Notes: generated by a model from the letters alone, not told the origin. 61,005 nt of DNA from Betaproteobacteria bacterium (GCA_016790765.1 JAEUMZ010000206.1:1-61005), one strand, 5' to 3'. Shown: positions 47,776-57,994, counted from the first letter of the stretch. Numbers and translations are program-made.

Positions 47776-47798
47776 AAAAGGCAGCCGCAGCTGCCTTT
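47776..47798 (-). terminator. rho-independent terminator of rpmE2
   Basis: On the minus strand AGGCAGC-TGCG-GCTGCC followed by TTTTTGCTTTTT, 20 bases after the L31 stop. Confidence 0.85.
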
Positions 47799-47817
47799 GT
47801 TCGATGCCGCCGCCCGA

Positions 47818-48093
47818 TTACTTTGCGGCAACCTTGGCGCCCGTGGTGCGCGCATGGCGCTGGCGGAATTTTTCCACGCGGCCGGCGGTGTCCATGATCT
47901 TGTGCTTGCCGGTGTAGAACGGGTGCGATTCCGACGAGACTTCGATGCGGATGACCGGGTATTCCTTGCCGTCGGTCCACTTCATCTTTTCGCGGCCCTT
48001 GACGTCCACGGTGGAACGGGTGAGGAATTTGAAATCGCACGAGGAGTCGAAAAACAGGACGTCGTGCAATTCCGGGTGAATTTTGGCTTTCAT
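47818..48093 (-). CDS. rpmE2: 50S ribosomal protein L31 type B
   Basis: A 91-residue protein, [21 protein letters not shown] onward (shown only in part). It lacks the CxxC zinc pairs of the zinc-binding form, so it can work under zinc limitation. [10 protein letters not shown] is the family signature. AGGAA precedes the ATG. Confidence 0.95.
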   Translation of the reverse strand: MKAKIHPELHDVLFFDSSCDFKFLTRSTVDVKGREKMKWTDGKEYPVIRIEVSSESHPFYTGKHKIMDTAGRVEKFRQRHARTTGAKVAAK

Positions 48094-48301
48094 GGGAGTT
48101 CCTTTCGCAAAGGGTGAGCCGCGTACTACGAACCGCAGGGGCCACCTCTAGGCGGGCAAGTGTTTGAAGAACTTGAAATTATCGCAGGATTGGTCTGGGT
48201 TGGCAAAGGGCAGTCAGAAAGGGAGTGGGCACGCAGGGCATACAAATCAATACGCATTCGTTGTAGTATTAAAAAACTATACCAATTGAGGATCGCACAA
48301 C

Positions 48302-49108
48302 ATGGCGCGCAAATCGGCACAGTCGGAAACGGGCATGGAGCGGGCCTCCTCCGGGCATACATCGCTCCTGATCGACACGCTCAAGAAACTGCTTCGGGCC
48401 AAGAGCATGACCTACAAGGATTTGGGCAAGGCGCTGGGCAAGTCGGAGGCGAGCATCAAGCGACTGTTCGCAAAAGAGGCGCTGACGCTCAAGCGGCTGG
48501 AGGATATTTGCGCCTGCCTGGACGTTGACCTGTTCGAGTTGGCGAATGTTGCCCGTTCGCAATCGGCCCAATCCCTGGAACTGACGGTCGAGCAGGAGGC
48601 CGCCCTGGCGGCCGATGTGCGCCTGCTCGGCGTGTTCTACCTGGTGCTCAACGACTGGACCTTGCCCGACATGATCCGGCACTACGAGATCGAAAAGGCG
48701 GAGGCGATTGCCATGCTGGCCAAGCTGGAGCGGCTCGACATCATCCGGCTGTTGCCGGGCGACCGGGTGCGGCTGCTGATTCCGCGAACGATGCGGTTGC
48801 GCAACGACGGCCCGATCCGCCGCGAGCACGGCAATCGCGTGATCGGCGAGTTCGTGTCCGGCGATTTCGTGGCCGCAGGTGGCATGTTCCGCATGGAGTT
48901 GCGCGAACTTTCGGAACCCTCCTATGCGCTGATGTTCCGCAAGCTCGAACGCCTGTGCCAGGAATTCAACGAAATGGCCGAACTGGACAGCTACCTGCCG
49001 TCGGAAAAACGCAAGACCGTCGGCATGTCGGTGGGCACCAAGCCGTGGTCGATGACGGCGATCAGCGGCATCAAGGTGCGGGGCGAAGGGGTGCCGGTGA
49101 AAGGGTGA
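48302..49108 (+). CDS. XRE-like transcriptional regulator with a large C-terminal domain
   Basis: A 268-residue protein. Residues about 22-80 are a helix-turn-helix (LLRAKSMTYKDLGKALGKSE, ASIKRLFAKEALTL). The remaining 180 residues are of no family I know and look globular; EFVSGDFVAAGGMFRMEL and YLPSEKRKT are distinctive. The upstream 60 bases are very AT-rich for this genome and hold GTAGT...ACTATAC, a possible autoregulatory operator (48263-48283). GAGG lies 10 bases before the ATG. Confidence 0.8.
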   Translation: MARKSAQSETGMERASSGHTSLLIDTLKKLLRAKSMTYKDLGKALGKSEASIKRLFAKEALTLKRLEDICACLDVDLFELANVARSQSAQSLELTVEQEAALAADVRLLGVFYLVLNDWTLPDMIRHYEIEKAEAIAMLAKLERLDIIRLLPGDRVRLLIPRTMRLRNDGPIRREHGNRVIGEFVSGDFVAAGGMFRMELRELSEPSYALMFRKLERLCQEFNEMAELDSYLPSEKRKTVGMSVGTKPWSMTAISGIKVRGEGVPVKG

Positions 49109-49207
49109 GGTGGGGCGGTGGGAGTCTGCTTTTCCCGCATTGCCTGGCTTGGCATTGCTTCGGGCCTGGCACCCACGGTGCGCCGGAGTCGCGCCGGTTC
49201 GAAGGGC

Positions 49208-49231
49208 GGGCCATGAAGCAGTTCATGGCCC
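49208..49231. repeat. inverted repeat 3' of the regulator gene
   Basis: GGGCCATGAA-GCAG-TTCATGGCCC, a perfect 10-bp stem. No T tract. It is in the 213-base gap between convergent genes; the rest of the gap shows only the second hairpin. Confidence 0.6.
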
Positions 49232-49284
49232 GAATTCCCCTTCTTTCCCACCTCGCGCCTCGCAAGGCGCTCGGATTCGTGAGG

Positions 49285-49314
49285 CACACGACATGCCGCA
49301 GGGCATGTCGTGTG
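49285..49314 (-). terminator. hairpin downstream of rho
   Basis: CACACGACATGC and GCATGTCGTGTG pair perfectly over 12 bp with a 6-base loop, 7 bases beyond the rho stop. There is no T run, so it may protect the 3' end or stop transcription with help. Confidence 0.5.
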
Positions 49315-49321
49315 TCCACAC

Positions 49322-50581
49322 TCATCCTTTCTTCATCGAGTCGAAGAACTCGGCGTTGTTCTTCGTGGCCTTGAGCTTGTCGATGAGGAATTCGGTGGCT
49401 TCGAGTTCGTCCATGCCGTACATCATCTTGCGCAGCACCCAGACCTTCTGCAGCAGTTCCGGCTTGATGAGCAATTCCTCACGGCGCGTGCCGGAGCGAT
49501 TGACGTTGATGGCCGGATAGACGCGCTTTTCAGCCGCGCGGCGGTCGAGGTGCACTTCCATGTTGCCGGTGCCCTTGAATTCCTCGTAGATCACGTCGTC
49601 CATGCGCGAACCGGTGTCGATGAGCGCGGTGGCGATGATGGTCAGCGAGCCACCTTCCTCGACGTTGCGCGCCGCGCCGAAGAACCGCTTCGGGCGCTGC
49701 AGCGCATTGGCGTCGACGCCGCCGGTGAGCACCTTGCCGGAGGCGGGCACCACGGTGTTGTAGGCGCGCGCCAGGCGCGTGATCGAATCGAGCAGGATCA
49801 CCACGTCGCGCTTGTGCTCGACCAGCCGCTTGGCCTTTTCGATCACCATTTCCGCCACCTGCACGTGGCGCGTGGCGGGTTCGTCGAAAGTCGAGGACAC
49901 CACCTCACCCTTGACCGTGCGCTGCATTTCGGTGACTTCCTCGGGACGCTCGTCGATCAGCAATACGATCAGCGTCACTTCGGGGTGGTTGGAGGTGATC
50001 GCATGCGCGATGTGCTGCATCATCACCGTCTTGCCGGATTTGGGCGAGGCGACCAGCAACCCGCGCTGGCCCTTGCCGATCGGCGCGATGATGTCGATCA
50101 CGCGCCCGGTGATGTTCTCCTCGGACTTGATGTCACGTTCCAGCGTGAACGGCTTGTCCGGGAACAGCGCGGTAAGGTTCTCGAAGATGACCTTGTTCTT
50201 GCCGGCCTCCGGCGGCTCGCCGTTGACGTTGTCCACCTTCACCAGCGCGAAATAGCGCTCGCCTTCCTTCGGGGTGCGGATCTCGCCCTCGATGGTGTCG
50301 CCGGTGTGCAGGTTGAAACGGCGGATCTGCGACGGGCTCACATAAATGTCATCGGGCCCGGCCAGATAGGAAATGTCCGGCGAGCGCAGGAAGCCGAAAC
50401 CGTCCTGCAGCACCTCGAGCGTGCCGTCGCCGAAGATGGCTTCGCCTTTCTTGGCGTGGTGCTTGAGGAGCGCGAAGATCAATTCCTGCTTGCGCAGGCG
50501 GTTGGCGCCTTCAAGTTCGGCCGCGTTGGCCATCTCGATGAGTTCTGTGACGTGCTTGAGTTTGAGTTCGGACAGTTGCAT
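49322..50581 (-). CDS. rho: transcription termination factor Rho
   Basis: A 419-residue hexameric RNA-dependent ATPase. The N-terminal RNA-binding cold-shock-like domain ([13 protein letters not shown]), the P-loop SPKSGKT at 179-185 and the Q/R-loop region [16 protein letters not shown] are visible. ATG at 50581 (MQLSEL) matches the family start; an upstream ATG adds 7 residues. It lies downstream of trxA as in many proteobacteria. Confidence 0.97.
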   Translation of the reverse strand: MQLSELKLKHVTELIEMANAAELEGANRLRKQELIFALLKHHAKKGEAIFGDGTLEVLQDGFGFLRSPDISYLAGPDDIYVSPSQIRRFNLHTGDTIEGEIRTPKEGERYFALVKVDNVNGEPPEAGKNKVIFENLTALFPDKPFTLERDIKSEENITGRVIDIIAPIGKGQRGLLVASPKSGKTVMMQHIAHAITSNHPEVTLIVLLIDERPEEVTEMQRTVKGEVVSSTFDEPATRHVQVAEMVIEKAKRLVEHKRDVVILLDSITRLARAYNTVVPASGKVLTGGVDANALQRPKRFFGAARNVEEGGSLTIIATALIDTGSRMDDVIYEEFKGTGNMEVHLDRRAAEKRVYPAINVNRSGTRREELLIKPELLQKVWVLRKMMYGMDELEATEFLIDKLKATKNNAEFFDSMKKG

Positions 50582-50906
50582 GGATTTGATGGAAGACGAC
50601 AAGGGAAAGGGAACGTGCGCGCGCCGAACGGACAGGCATCGTGCGCCACGCCATTGCTCTCCGGCCGCAGTTTTCGCGGAATTAGAATTCCGTCTAAACC
50701 GGACTCAACACTTCAAAGGGTCGGGATTTGCAGCAGAGGAGACGCCAGGGACACTACAGATTTGCCCGCGGAACAGAGGCTTCGGTGCGGGCACCACGGA
50801 TAGGAATCGACGTGGGGTACAACTCAATGAGACGCGAGGATAGGCGGCTTGGCGCGGGTTGTCAATCGGCGCGCCGGCCCGCCACGCGGCGGGCCGCATT
50901 GCAGTT
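50582..50906 (-). promoter_or_regulatory. rho leader region
   Basis: A 325-base stretch without a gene between trxA and rho. It holds the hairpin CGGAATT-AG-AATTCCG at 50677-50692. Rho autoregulates through such a leader in E. coli; the same here is inference. No clear promoter box is visible. Confidence 0.4.
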
Positions 50907-51233
50907 CTACAGGTTGGCGTCGATGAATGCCGCCAACTGCGATTTCGACAACGCCCCAACCTTGGTCGCTTCCACGTTGCCGTTCTTGAACAGCATCAGG
51001 GTCGGGATGCCGCGGATGCCGTACTTGGGCGGCGTGTTCTGGTTCTCGTCGATGTTGAGCTTGGCGACTTTGAGCTTGGCCGAATATTCCCGGGCCACAT
51101 CGTCGAGGATCGGGGCGATCATCTTGCAGGGCCCGCACCATTCGGCCCAATAATCGACCAGCACCGGCGTGTTGCTCTGCAAGACCTCGGCGTCGAAGGT
51201 GGAGTCGGTGACATGCACAATGGTGTCGCTCAC
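50907..51233 (-). CDS. trxA: thioredoxin 1
   Basis: A 108-residue disulfide reductase with the active site WCGPC at 32-36 and the cis-proline in RGIPTLMLF. It starts at GTG (51233), since the family N-terminus begins there and no ATG is in frame nearby. It is divergent from fdxA across a 147-base gap. Confidence 0.96.
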   Translation of the reverse strand: MSDTIVHVTDSTFDAEVLQSNTPVLVDYWAEWCGPCKMIAPILDDVAREYSAKLKVAKLNIDENQNTPPKYGIRGIPTLMLFKNGNVEATKVGALSKSQLAAFIDANL

Positions 51234-51380
51234 GGCGGGGAACCTCGGAAAGTGAAAAGTGGGACTGATTATGCCACCGTCGTGACACACGGTTGGTGGG
51301 CCGGGGGTGGGGGCTTTGATAGAATTTGAGGCTGACTTTCCACGCTTCAAGCCCCCTCAGCCCCACCAAGGCCGCGCCTC

Positions 51381-51704
51381 ATGACCTACGTCATCACCGA
51401 AACCTGCATCAAGTGCAAGTACACCGATTGTGTCGATGTGTGCCCCGTCGATTGTTTTCGCGAAGGCCCCAACATGCTGGTCATCGATCCCGATGAATGC
51501 ATCGACTGCACCCTGTGCGTGGCCGAATGCCCGGTGGAGGCGATCTTTGCCGAGGACGACGTGCCCGCCAGCCAGAAGAACTTCATCGCCATCAATGCGG
51601 AACTGGCCAAGGACTGGAAGCCGATCGTGGCTCGCAAGCCCGCGCCGGCCGACGCCGACGACTGGGCCAAGGTGAAGGAAAAGGCGCACCTGCTCGAGAA
51701 GTAG
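51381..51704 (+). CDS. fdxA: 7Fe ferredoxin FdxA
   Basis: A 107-residue ferredoxin with one 3Fe-4S and one 4Fe-4S cluster. [18 protein letters not shown] and [12 protein letters not shown] carry the cysteines; the non-cysteine residue in the first motif fits the 3Fe form. It is 9 bases from the following nuclease gene. A weak TAGAAT lies at 51320. Confidence 0.95.
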   Translation: MTYVITETCIKCKYTDCVDVCPVDCFREGPNMLVIDPDECIDCTLCVAECPVEAIFAEDDVPASQKNFIAINAELAKDWKPIVARKPAPADADDWAKVKEKAHLLEK

Positions 51705-51713
51705 GCCGGTCGC

Positions 51714-54485
51714 ATGGGCGCGCCGATCACCTGGGACGCGCTGACCGCTGCTGCAACCGACCCGGCGGTGACCGTGGTCACGCCCAACCGGCGCCTTGCC
51801 GCGTCGATCGAACGCGCCGTGGATGCGGCGCAACTGGCCCTGGGACGCAGGGTGTGGCGCCGCGCGGACGTCCTGTCCTTCCACGCGTTCGTCGAGCGCG
51901 AGTGGCGCGCCTGCACGGCGCAATCCGCAGCACCGCCGCCGCGACTGCTCTCCGAGCATGCGTTGCTGGCGTTGTGGGAACGTGCCATCCGCGATTCGCT
52001 CGAACCGGACGCCGCCTTGCTCCACCCGGCCAAGGCCGCGCGCGAGGCGCGCGAAGCGGCGCGGCTCGCGCACGCGTGGCAGCTGTGGCTCGCGTACGCC
52101 GACGAGGCCCTGCCGGAGGATGCCGCCCTGTTCCTGGACTGGAGCGACCGGCATGCGCGACTGCGCGCGGATCTGCGCGCGGTGTCCGCAGCGGAATTGC
52201 CCGGCCTGCTGGCGCGCCAGGCGGCGGCAGCGCTGCGCCCGTGGACCGGTCGACGCCTTTTCATCGTCGGGTTCGACCTCGCGACACCCCAGCAGGACCA
52301 CCTCTGGCGTGCCCTGGCCGGTGCCGGCGCGGCGGTCCACGTGCATCGTCTGGCGGAGGCCGGCACCGGGCGCGTGCGTCGTCATGTTTTCGAGACCGAA
52401 TCGGCCGAGTTGGCCGCCTGCGCGCGCTGGGTACGTGCACAGTTGGAGGGCGCCGCAAACTGCAGGGTGGCCATCGTGGCGCCCGATGTCGCACGCATCA
52501 AGCCGGCCTTGTCACGCGCCCTGGCCGAAGCCCTCACCCCGGAGCGCCTGATGTCCCCGCGGCCGGACGGCGTTTGCGATCCGGCGCTGGTGAACTTTTC
52601 CCTCGGCGATGCGCTTGGCGACCAGGGCCTGGTGCGCGATGCGCTGACGATGCTGCAGGCCACGTTCGCCGCAGACGCGGCGATGCCCGTGGCGCGCTGG
52701 CGCGCCTTGCTGCTGTCGCCTCACCTGGCGGGGGGCGCGCGCGAGCGTGCGGATCGCGCGCGGCTCGATGCGGAGTCCGCCGCATCGATGCCCTTGGACT
52801 TGGGCTTTGCCGCCTGGATGCGCGCGCTGCGCAACCCGGCCTGGGGTCGCTGGGCCGATGCTTGCCCGAGGTGGTTTGCCGCGGTCGATTCGGCGCGTGC
52901 GGCAGGGCCCGGTGGCGGACCGGGGCGTCGCGCGCTGGCTGAATGGGTGCAGGCATTCACCGCCGCGCTGAAAGCCTGGGGATTCCCGGGTGAAACGGCG
53001 CTCGATTCCCCCGGCTTTCAATGCCTGGCCGCCTTTCACGAAAGCTTGTCGGAGCTGGGCCGCACTGCGCTTGGCCGGCAGCGCACCGGCGCGCCGGAAA
53101 TCCTGGCGCTGCTGGGCCGGCAACTCGCCGACACGCCGTTCCAGATCGAGACGCCGGGCGCGAAGGCGCCGGTCGAAGTGCTGGGCGTGCTCGAATCCGC
53201 AGGCCTGCGCTTCGACGCGCTGTGGGTCCTCGGCCTCGACGAGGACCATTGGCCGCTGTCGGCGCGCCGCCATCCATTCCTGCCCCCCTTGGCGCAACAG
53301 CGCCTACCCATCCCGGAGACCTCGCGCGAGGCCTCGCTGGAGGTCGATCGCCGCCTCACGCAAGCCTGGACCCGCGCGGCGGCCGAGGTGGTCCTGAGTC
53401 ATGCGCGCCGCCCGGATCCTGGCAGCGCGGGCGCGGCGGACGAGCGGCTGCGCGAGGCCAGTGCGCTGGTATGCCGCTTGGCGGAATCGCCGTTTGAAGG
53501 CGGCGCGCACCAGACCCTGGCGGACGCACTCGTTGCCGGCGTGGCCTGCGAGCCGGTGGCCGATACGCCCGCGCCGCCGCTGCCCGAAGGTACGCACGTG
53601 CGCGGCGGCGCGGCCGTGTTGCGGGACCAGGCGGCGTGCCCGTTCCGGGCCTTTGCGCGCCACCGCCTGGGCGCCACGTCGCTCGACCTGCCGCGCGTGC
53701 TGCCGGATGCGCTGGCGCGCGGCAACGTGCTGCATCGCGCGCTGTCGTTGCTCTGGGCCGGCCTCCAGGACCGCGCGGCGCTCGATCGGCCCGACCTGCC
53801 GGATCAGGTGGAGCGGGCGGCGGACCGTGCGCTCGCGGAAGCGCGCGCGGCGAACCTGCTGGCGTTTCCGGGCCGCATTGCAGACCTTGAACGCGAGCGG
53901 CTGGTGCGCGTGCTCACCGCGTGGCTTGAGGTTGAACAAGGCCGGCAGGAATTCTCGGTGGTGGGCAACGAGGCCACGCGCGAGGCCGAAGTCGGCGGCC
54001 TGGCGATGCGGCTGCGCCTCGATCGCATCGACCGCCTGCACGACGGCACCTTCGCGCTCGTCGACTACAAGACCGGCGCCGCGCAGCCCGCCGCCTGGAT
54101 GGGTGAGCGTCCGGACGAACCGCAGTTGCCGCTGTATTACGCGACCAGCGCGGATCCGGTGTCCACCGTGGCGTTTGCGCGGCTCAAGCGCGGTCCCACC
54201 TGGGGCTTTGCCGGATTCTCCGCGACCGACGGCCTGCTGCCGGGCGCCAAGCCCGTGGAGTCCATCGCCAAGTGGCGCGACCAGGGCCTCGTGTCCTGGG
54301 ATGTGCTGACCGCACAGTGGGACGCCACGGTCACCGCGCTCGCGCGCGCCTTCCTGCAGGGCGCGGCCGCGGTCGATCCCAAGGATCAGGGGGCCGCTTG
54401 CCGGCGCTGCGACCTGCATGCGCTGTGCCGCATCGCCGATGCCGGCACCGCGGTCGCGCGCGCCGGTGAGGCGGAAGAGGCATGA
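51714..54485 (+). CDS. AddB/RecB-like PD-(D/E)XK nuclease, DNA repair
   Basis: A 923-residue protein that would process double-strand breaks with the helicase encoded next. An inactivated helicase-like region fills the N-terminal two thirds; no Walker A is visible. The nuclease motif RLDRID...ALVDYKTG is near 765-788. Four cysteines, one in AACPFRAF near 642 and three in CRRCDLHALC near 896-906, match the iron-sulfur staple of AddB. It overlaps the next gene by 4 bases. Confidence 0.85.
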   Translation: MGAPITWDALTAAATDPAVTVVTPNRRLAASIERAVDAAQLALGRRVWRRADVLSFHAFVEREWRACTAQSAAPPPRLLSEHALLALWERAIRDSLEPDAALLHPAKAAREAREAARLAHAWQLWLAYADEALPEDAALFLDWSDRHARLRADLRAVSAAELPGLLARQAAAALRPWTGRRLFIVGFDLATPQQDHLWRALAGAGAAVHVHRLAEAGTGRVRRHVFETESAELAACARWVRAQLEGAANCRVAIVAPDVARIKPALSRALAEALTPERLMSPRPDGVCDPALVNFSLGDALGDQGLVRDALTMLQATFAADAAMPVARWRALLLSPHLAGGARERADRARLDAESAASMPLDLGFAAWMRALRNPAWGRWADACPRWFAAVDSARAAGPGGGPGRRALAEWVQAFTAALKAWGFPGETALDSPGFQCLAAFHESLSELGRTALGRQRTGAPEILALLGRQLADTPFQIETPGAKAPVEVLGVLESAGLRFDALWVLGLDEDHWPLSARRHPFLPPLAQQRLPIPETSREASLEVDRRLTQAWTRAAAEVVLSHARRPDPGSAGAADERLREASALVCRLAESPFEGGAHQTLADALVAGVACEPVADTPAPPLPEGTHVRGGAAVLRDQAACPFRAFARHRLGATSLDLPRVLPDALARGNVLHRALSLLWAGLQDRAALDRPDLPDQVERAADRALAEARAANLLAFPGRIADLERERLVRVLTAWLEVEQGRQEFSVVGNEATREAEVGGLAMRLRLDRIDRLHDGTFALVDYKTGAAQPAAWMGERPDEPQLPLYYATSADPVSTVAFARLKRGPTWGFAGFSATDGLLPGAKPVESIAKWRDQGLVSWDVLTAQWDATVTALARAFLQGAAAVDPKDQGAACRRCDLHALCRIADAGTAVARAGEAEEA

Positions 54486-57400
54486 GCGCCGTCCTGCCCG
54501 GCGACCACGCGGTGCGCGCTGCCGCCCTCGACGTGGCGCGCTCGTTCATCGTGCGTGCGCCCGCAGGGTCGGGCAAGACGCGCCTGTTGATCCAGCGTTA
54601 CCTGGCGCTGCTGGCCACGGCCGACGCGCCCGAAGAAGTGATCGCGATCACCTTTACGCGCAAGGCCGCGGCCGAGATGCGCGAGCGCGTGCTGCGCGCA
54701 CTGGCGGCGGCCGGATCTGCCGCGCCGGACGTCGATGACCTGACCCTGGCGCTCGCGCGCGCCGTGCTGGGGCGCGCCGCGGCACGGCAGTGGATGCTGG
54801 ACCTCGATACCTCGCGACTGCGCATCTTGACTCTCGACTCGCTCAACGCCACGCTCGCGCGCCAGATGCCGCTGGCCACGCGCTTTGGCGCACAACCGGA
54901 AGGCGTGGAGGACGCCGAGCCGCTATACCACGAGGCCGCGCGCGCCACGCTGGCGCTGGTGGACGAGGACCACCCGGCGGCGGCGCACGTGGCGACGCTC
55001 CTGGCGCACCTCGACAATGACGTCGCCGGCGTGGAGGCGCTCCTCGCGCGCATGCTCGCCACGCGCGAGAAGTGGCTGCGCCACCTGCATGGCTTCGACA
55101 ACCGCACGGCGCTCGAGGGTGCGCTGCGGCGCGCACGTGCGCTGGCCATCGCCGAGGTCGCGCGCCGGTATCCGCAGGCCGAACAGGACGAAACTCTAGA
55201 GCTGATGCGCTTCGCCAGCCAAAACAGGCCGGATGGGCCCGCCGGTGCTGGAGTTTTGCCGGAAGAAACACTTGCGACCTGGCCCGGCGGGGATGCGGAG
55301 GCGCTCGAAGGCTGGCGCACGATCGCGCAACTGCTGCTCACCAAGACCGAGGGTGCGTTTCGGCGCAAGGTCGACAAGAAGGACGGCTTTCCGGCCGGCG
55401 AGACGAAGGCTGAAAGGGAACGCTTCGTGCCGTGGAAACAGCGCATGCTCGCGTTGCTGGGCCGCCTCGGCGAGCAGCCGGGGCTGGAAGCGGCGCTGCG
55501 CGGATTGCGCGAGCTTCCGGAATCCGGCTACACCGCGGACGAGTGGCGGGTGCTGGGGGCCATTACCGCGCTCCTGCCGGTGGCGACCGCCCTGTTGTGG
55601 AATGTGTTTGCCGCGCGCGGCCAGTGCGATTTCGCCGAGATCGCGCAAGGCGCCGTGCGGGCGCTGGGCGCGGACGACGAACCGACCGACCTGGCGCTGG
55701 CACTCGACCATCGCATCCGCCACCTGCTGGTCGACGAGTTCCAGGACACGTCTTTCGCGCAATACGACCTGCTGGAGAAACTGGTGCGCGGATGGAGCGA
55801 CGGCGACGGGCGCACCTTTTTTGCCGTGGGCGACCCGATGCAGTCGATCTACCGCTTCCGCAACGCCGAGGTGGGGCTGTACCTGCGTGCGTCGCGCTTC
55901 GGCGTCGGCGGCATCGCGCTCGCGCCGCTGGAGCTGGCGGTCAATTTCCGTTCCTCCACGCCGGTGGTGGACTGGCTCAATCGCGCGTTCGCACAGTTGA
56001 TGCCCGACGCCGCGGATACGGACCTGAACCGCGTGCCGTTTGCACCCAGTGCGGCCAGCCCCGGTGCGTCGCAAGACGGCGGCGTGCGGATCCATGCCCA
56101 GGTCAGCCGGGCGGCCGCGCAGGCCCACGCGGGCGCCGGCGCAGCGCCCGATGCGGATGCGGAGGAGGCGGCGCGGGTGGTGCGCCTTGCGCAGGAGGCG
56201 TTGTCGGCCGACGCGGACGGCAAGGTTGCGATCCTGGTGCGCAGTCGATCGCACCTTGCACACATCGTGCCGGCGCTCAAGGCCGCGGGTCTGTCCTACC
56301 AGGCGGTGGACATCGACCCGCTCGCCGGTCGTGCGGTGGTGCGTGACCTCCTTGCCCTGACGCGTGCAATGCTGCATCCGGCAGACCGCGTGGCGTGGCT
56401 TGCCCTGCTGCGCGCGCCGTGGTGCGCGCTGACGGCGGCCGACCTGGCCGCCCTCGTGGGCGGTTCGGCGCCGGTCGAGGGCGTACTGCAACCCGATGCG
56501 CGCGACATCTGGGCCTGCATGAACGACGCCGCGCGCACGGCGGCGCTGTCACCCGCAGGCGGTGCACGCGTGGCGTGGCTGTGCGAGCGCCTGGCGCCGG
56601 CGCGCGCGCTGGTGCGGCGGTTGCCGCTGCGATCGTGGCTGGAGCCGCTCTGGCTGTCCCTGCTGGGGCCGGCCTGCCTCGATGCGGAATCCTCGCTGGC
56701 CGATGCCGCGCGCGCGCTCGACGCCATCGAGGCGGAAGCCCGGGCGCAGACCGGCGGCGCCGGCATCGAGGACTTTGCCGCGCTCGACCGCGCCATCGGC
56801 CGCCTGCATGCCACCAGCCTGCCCGGCGCGCGGATCGAGATCATGACCCTGCACAAGGCCAAGGGGCTGGAGTGGGACACCGTGATCCTGCCCGGCCTGC
56901 ACCGCGGCACGCAGGGCGATGCGCTTCCCCTGGTGGTCTGGCACGAGCAGCCCGACCCGCTCACCGGCGCGCCGCAACTGCTGCTCGCGCCGATCCGCGA
57001 AACCGGCGCGGACGCCACCGCGGACACCAACTATCGCTACGTGCAGGCGCAGGAAAGGGCGCGCCAGCGCGAGGAAGCAGTGCGGCTCATGTATGTGGCC
57101 GCGACACGCGCCAAGCGCGTCCTGCATTTGCTGGGCAGCGCGCGCGTGAAGCTGGAACGCGGCGAGGAAACGCTGGCCGAACCGGCGGCGGCCTCGTTGC
57201 TCTCGACCCTGTGGCCCGTGGTGGCGCCGGCCTTCCAGGATGCGCTGACGCATTCGCCGCCGGCCGCGCCCGCCGCGCCGGCTGTCCTGCCAGCGCTCCA
57301 GGCGGCGCCCCTGCGCCGGCTGCCGGAAGGCGCTTGCGCGCCGGTGCCGGCACCGTCCGTGGCCGGCCGGTCCGACGCGGCCCAGGTCCCCGCGGCCGCC

Positions 57401-57973
57401 AGCGTCGATTTCGACTGGGCGGGCCGGATCGCGCGCCACGCCGGCACGGTGGTGCACGCCTGGTTGCATCGCATCGCGCTGGAGGGTGCGCAACATTGGA
57501 ATGCCGAACGCGTGGCCGGCGAGTCCCAGCGCCTGGCGCGCGCCTTGCTGGAACTGGGCGTCGAGGACAATGCCCTGGCGGACGCGGGCACGCGGGTGGC
57601 CGATGCGCTGATCCGCACGCTGGACAGTGCGCGCGGGCGCTGGATCCTCGCCGCGCGCGAGGGCGCGGAGTCCGAATGGCGGTTGAGCGGCGTGCGCGAC
57701 GGATCGATCGTGCATGTGGCCATCGACAGGTCCTTCATCGACGAGGCCGGCACGCGCTGGATCATCGATTTCAAGACCGGTTCGCACCAGGGCGGAGAGC
57801 GCGAGGCGTTCCTCGACAACGAGCGCGAGCGCTATCGCGCGCAGCTCGAGGGGTATGCCGCGCTGGTGTCGGAGCTCGACCGCATCGACCGCGGCGGCGA
57901 GCCGCCCCCAATCCGGCTGGGCCTCTACTACCCGCTGCTCGAGGGTTGGCGCGAGTGGGACTGGCGTCCCTGA
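54482..57973 (+). CDS. AddA-like UvrD/REP helicase-nuclease with a palindromic-element insert
   Basis: A 1163-residue superfamily 1 helicase. Walker A is RAPAGSGKTRLL near 24-35, ITFTRKAAAEM is motif Ia, VDEFQDTSFAQ (near 417) is motif II, and MTLHKAKGLEWDTVILPG and LMYVAATRAKRVLHLLG are motifs V and VI. The C-terminal nuclease has WIIDFKTGSHQGG near 1092. Residues 237-259 are encoded by a 66-bp palindromic element (55191-55256), in the variable 1B region before ALEGWRTIAQLLLTK. Catalytic motifs are intact. Confidence 0.9.
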   Translation: MSAVLPGDHAVRAAALDVARSFIVRAPAGSGKTRLLIQRYLALLATADAPEEVIAITFTRKAAAEMRERVLRALAAAGSAAPDVDDLTLALARAVLGRAAARQWMLDLDTSRLRILTLDSLNATLARQMPLATRFGAQPEGVEDAEPLYHEAARATLALVDEDHPAAAHVATLLAHLDNDVAGVEALLARMLATREKWLRHLHGFDNRTALEGALRRARALAIAEVARRYPQAEQDETLELMRFASQNRPDGPAGAGVLPEETLATWPGGDAEALEGWRTIAQLLLTKTEGAFRRKVDKKDGFPAGETKAERERFVPWKQRMLALLGRLGEQPGLEAALRGLRELPESGYTADEWRVLGAITALLPVATALLWNVFAARGQCDFAEIAQGAVRALGADDEPTDLALALDHRIRHLLVDEFQDTSFAQYDLLEKLVRGWSDGDGRTFFAVGDPMQSIYRFRNAEVGLYLRASRFGVGGIALAPLELAVNFRSSTPVVDWLNRAFAQLMPDAADTDLNRVPFAPSAASPGASQDGGVRIHAQVSRAAAQAHAGAGAAPDADAEEAARVVRLAQEALSADADGKVAILVRSRSHLAHIVPALKAAGLSYQAVDIDPLAGRAVVRDLLALTRAMLHPADRVAWLALLRAPWCALTAADLAALVGGSAPVEGVLQPDARDIWACMNDAARTAALSPAGGARVAWLCERLAPARALVRRLPLRSWLEPLWLSLLGPACLDAESSLADAARALDAIEAEARAQTGGAGIEDFAALDRAIGRLHATSLPGARIEIMTLHKAKGLEWDTVILPGLHRGTQGDALPLVVWHEQPDPLTGAPQLLLAPIRETGADATADTNYRYVQAQERARQREEAVRLMYVAATRAKRVLHLLGSARVKLERGEETLAEPAAASLLSTLWPVVAPAFQDALTHSPPAAPAAPAVLPALQAAPLRRLPEGACAPVPAPSVAGRSDAAQVPAAASVDFDWAGRIARHAGTVVHAWLHRIALEGAQHWNAERVAGESQRLARALLELGVEDNALADAGTRVADALIRTLDSARGRWILAAREGAESEWRLSGVRDGSIVHVAIDRSFIDEAGTRWIIDFKTGSHQGGEREAFLDNERERYRAQLEGYAALVSELDRIDRGGEPPPIRLGLYYPLLEGWREWDWRP
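55191..55256 (+). repeat. 66-bp palindromic element, copy E, inside the AddA-like gene and in frame
   Basis: Begins AAACTCTAGAGCTGATGCGC and ends GCCGGTGCTGGAGTTT. It begins on the second base of codon 237. Pair 7/60 is T-G. The translation passes through NRPDGPAGAGVL, matching the mutS copy (FRPDGRIGAGLS) in phase and orientation. Confidence 0.82.
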
Positions 57974-57994
57974 GGGCGCCGGCTGGCGGGTCTG

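Noticed and set aside
46226..48145. The long minus-strand frame taken as one 639-residue protein
   Set aside because: Its first 149 codons run across the L31 gene and its terminator; the signal peptide starts at 47698.
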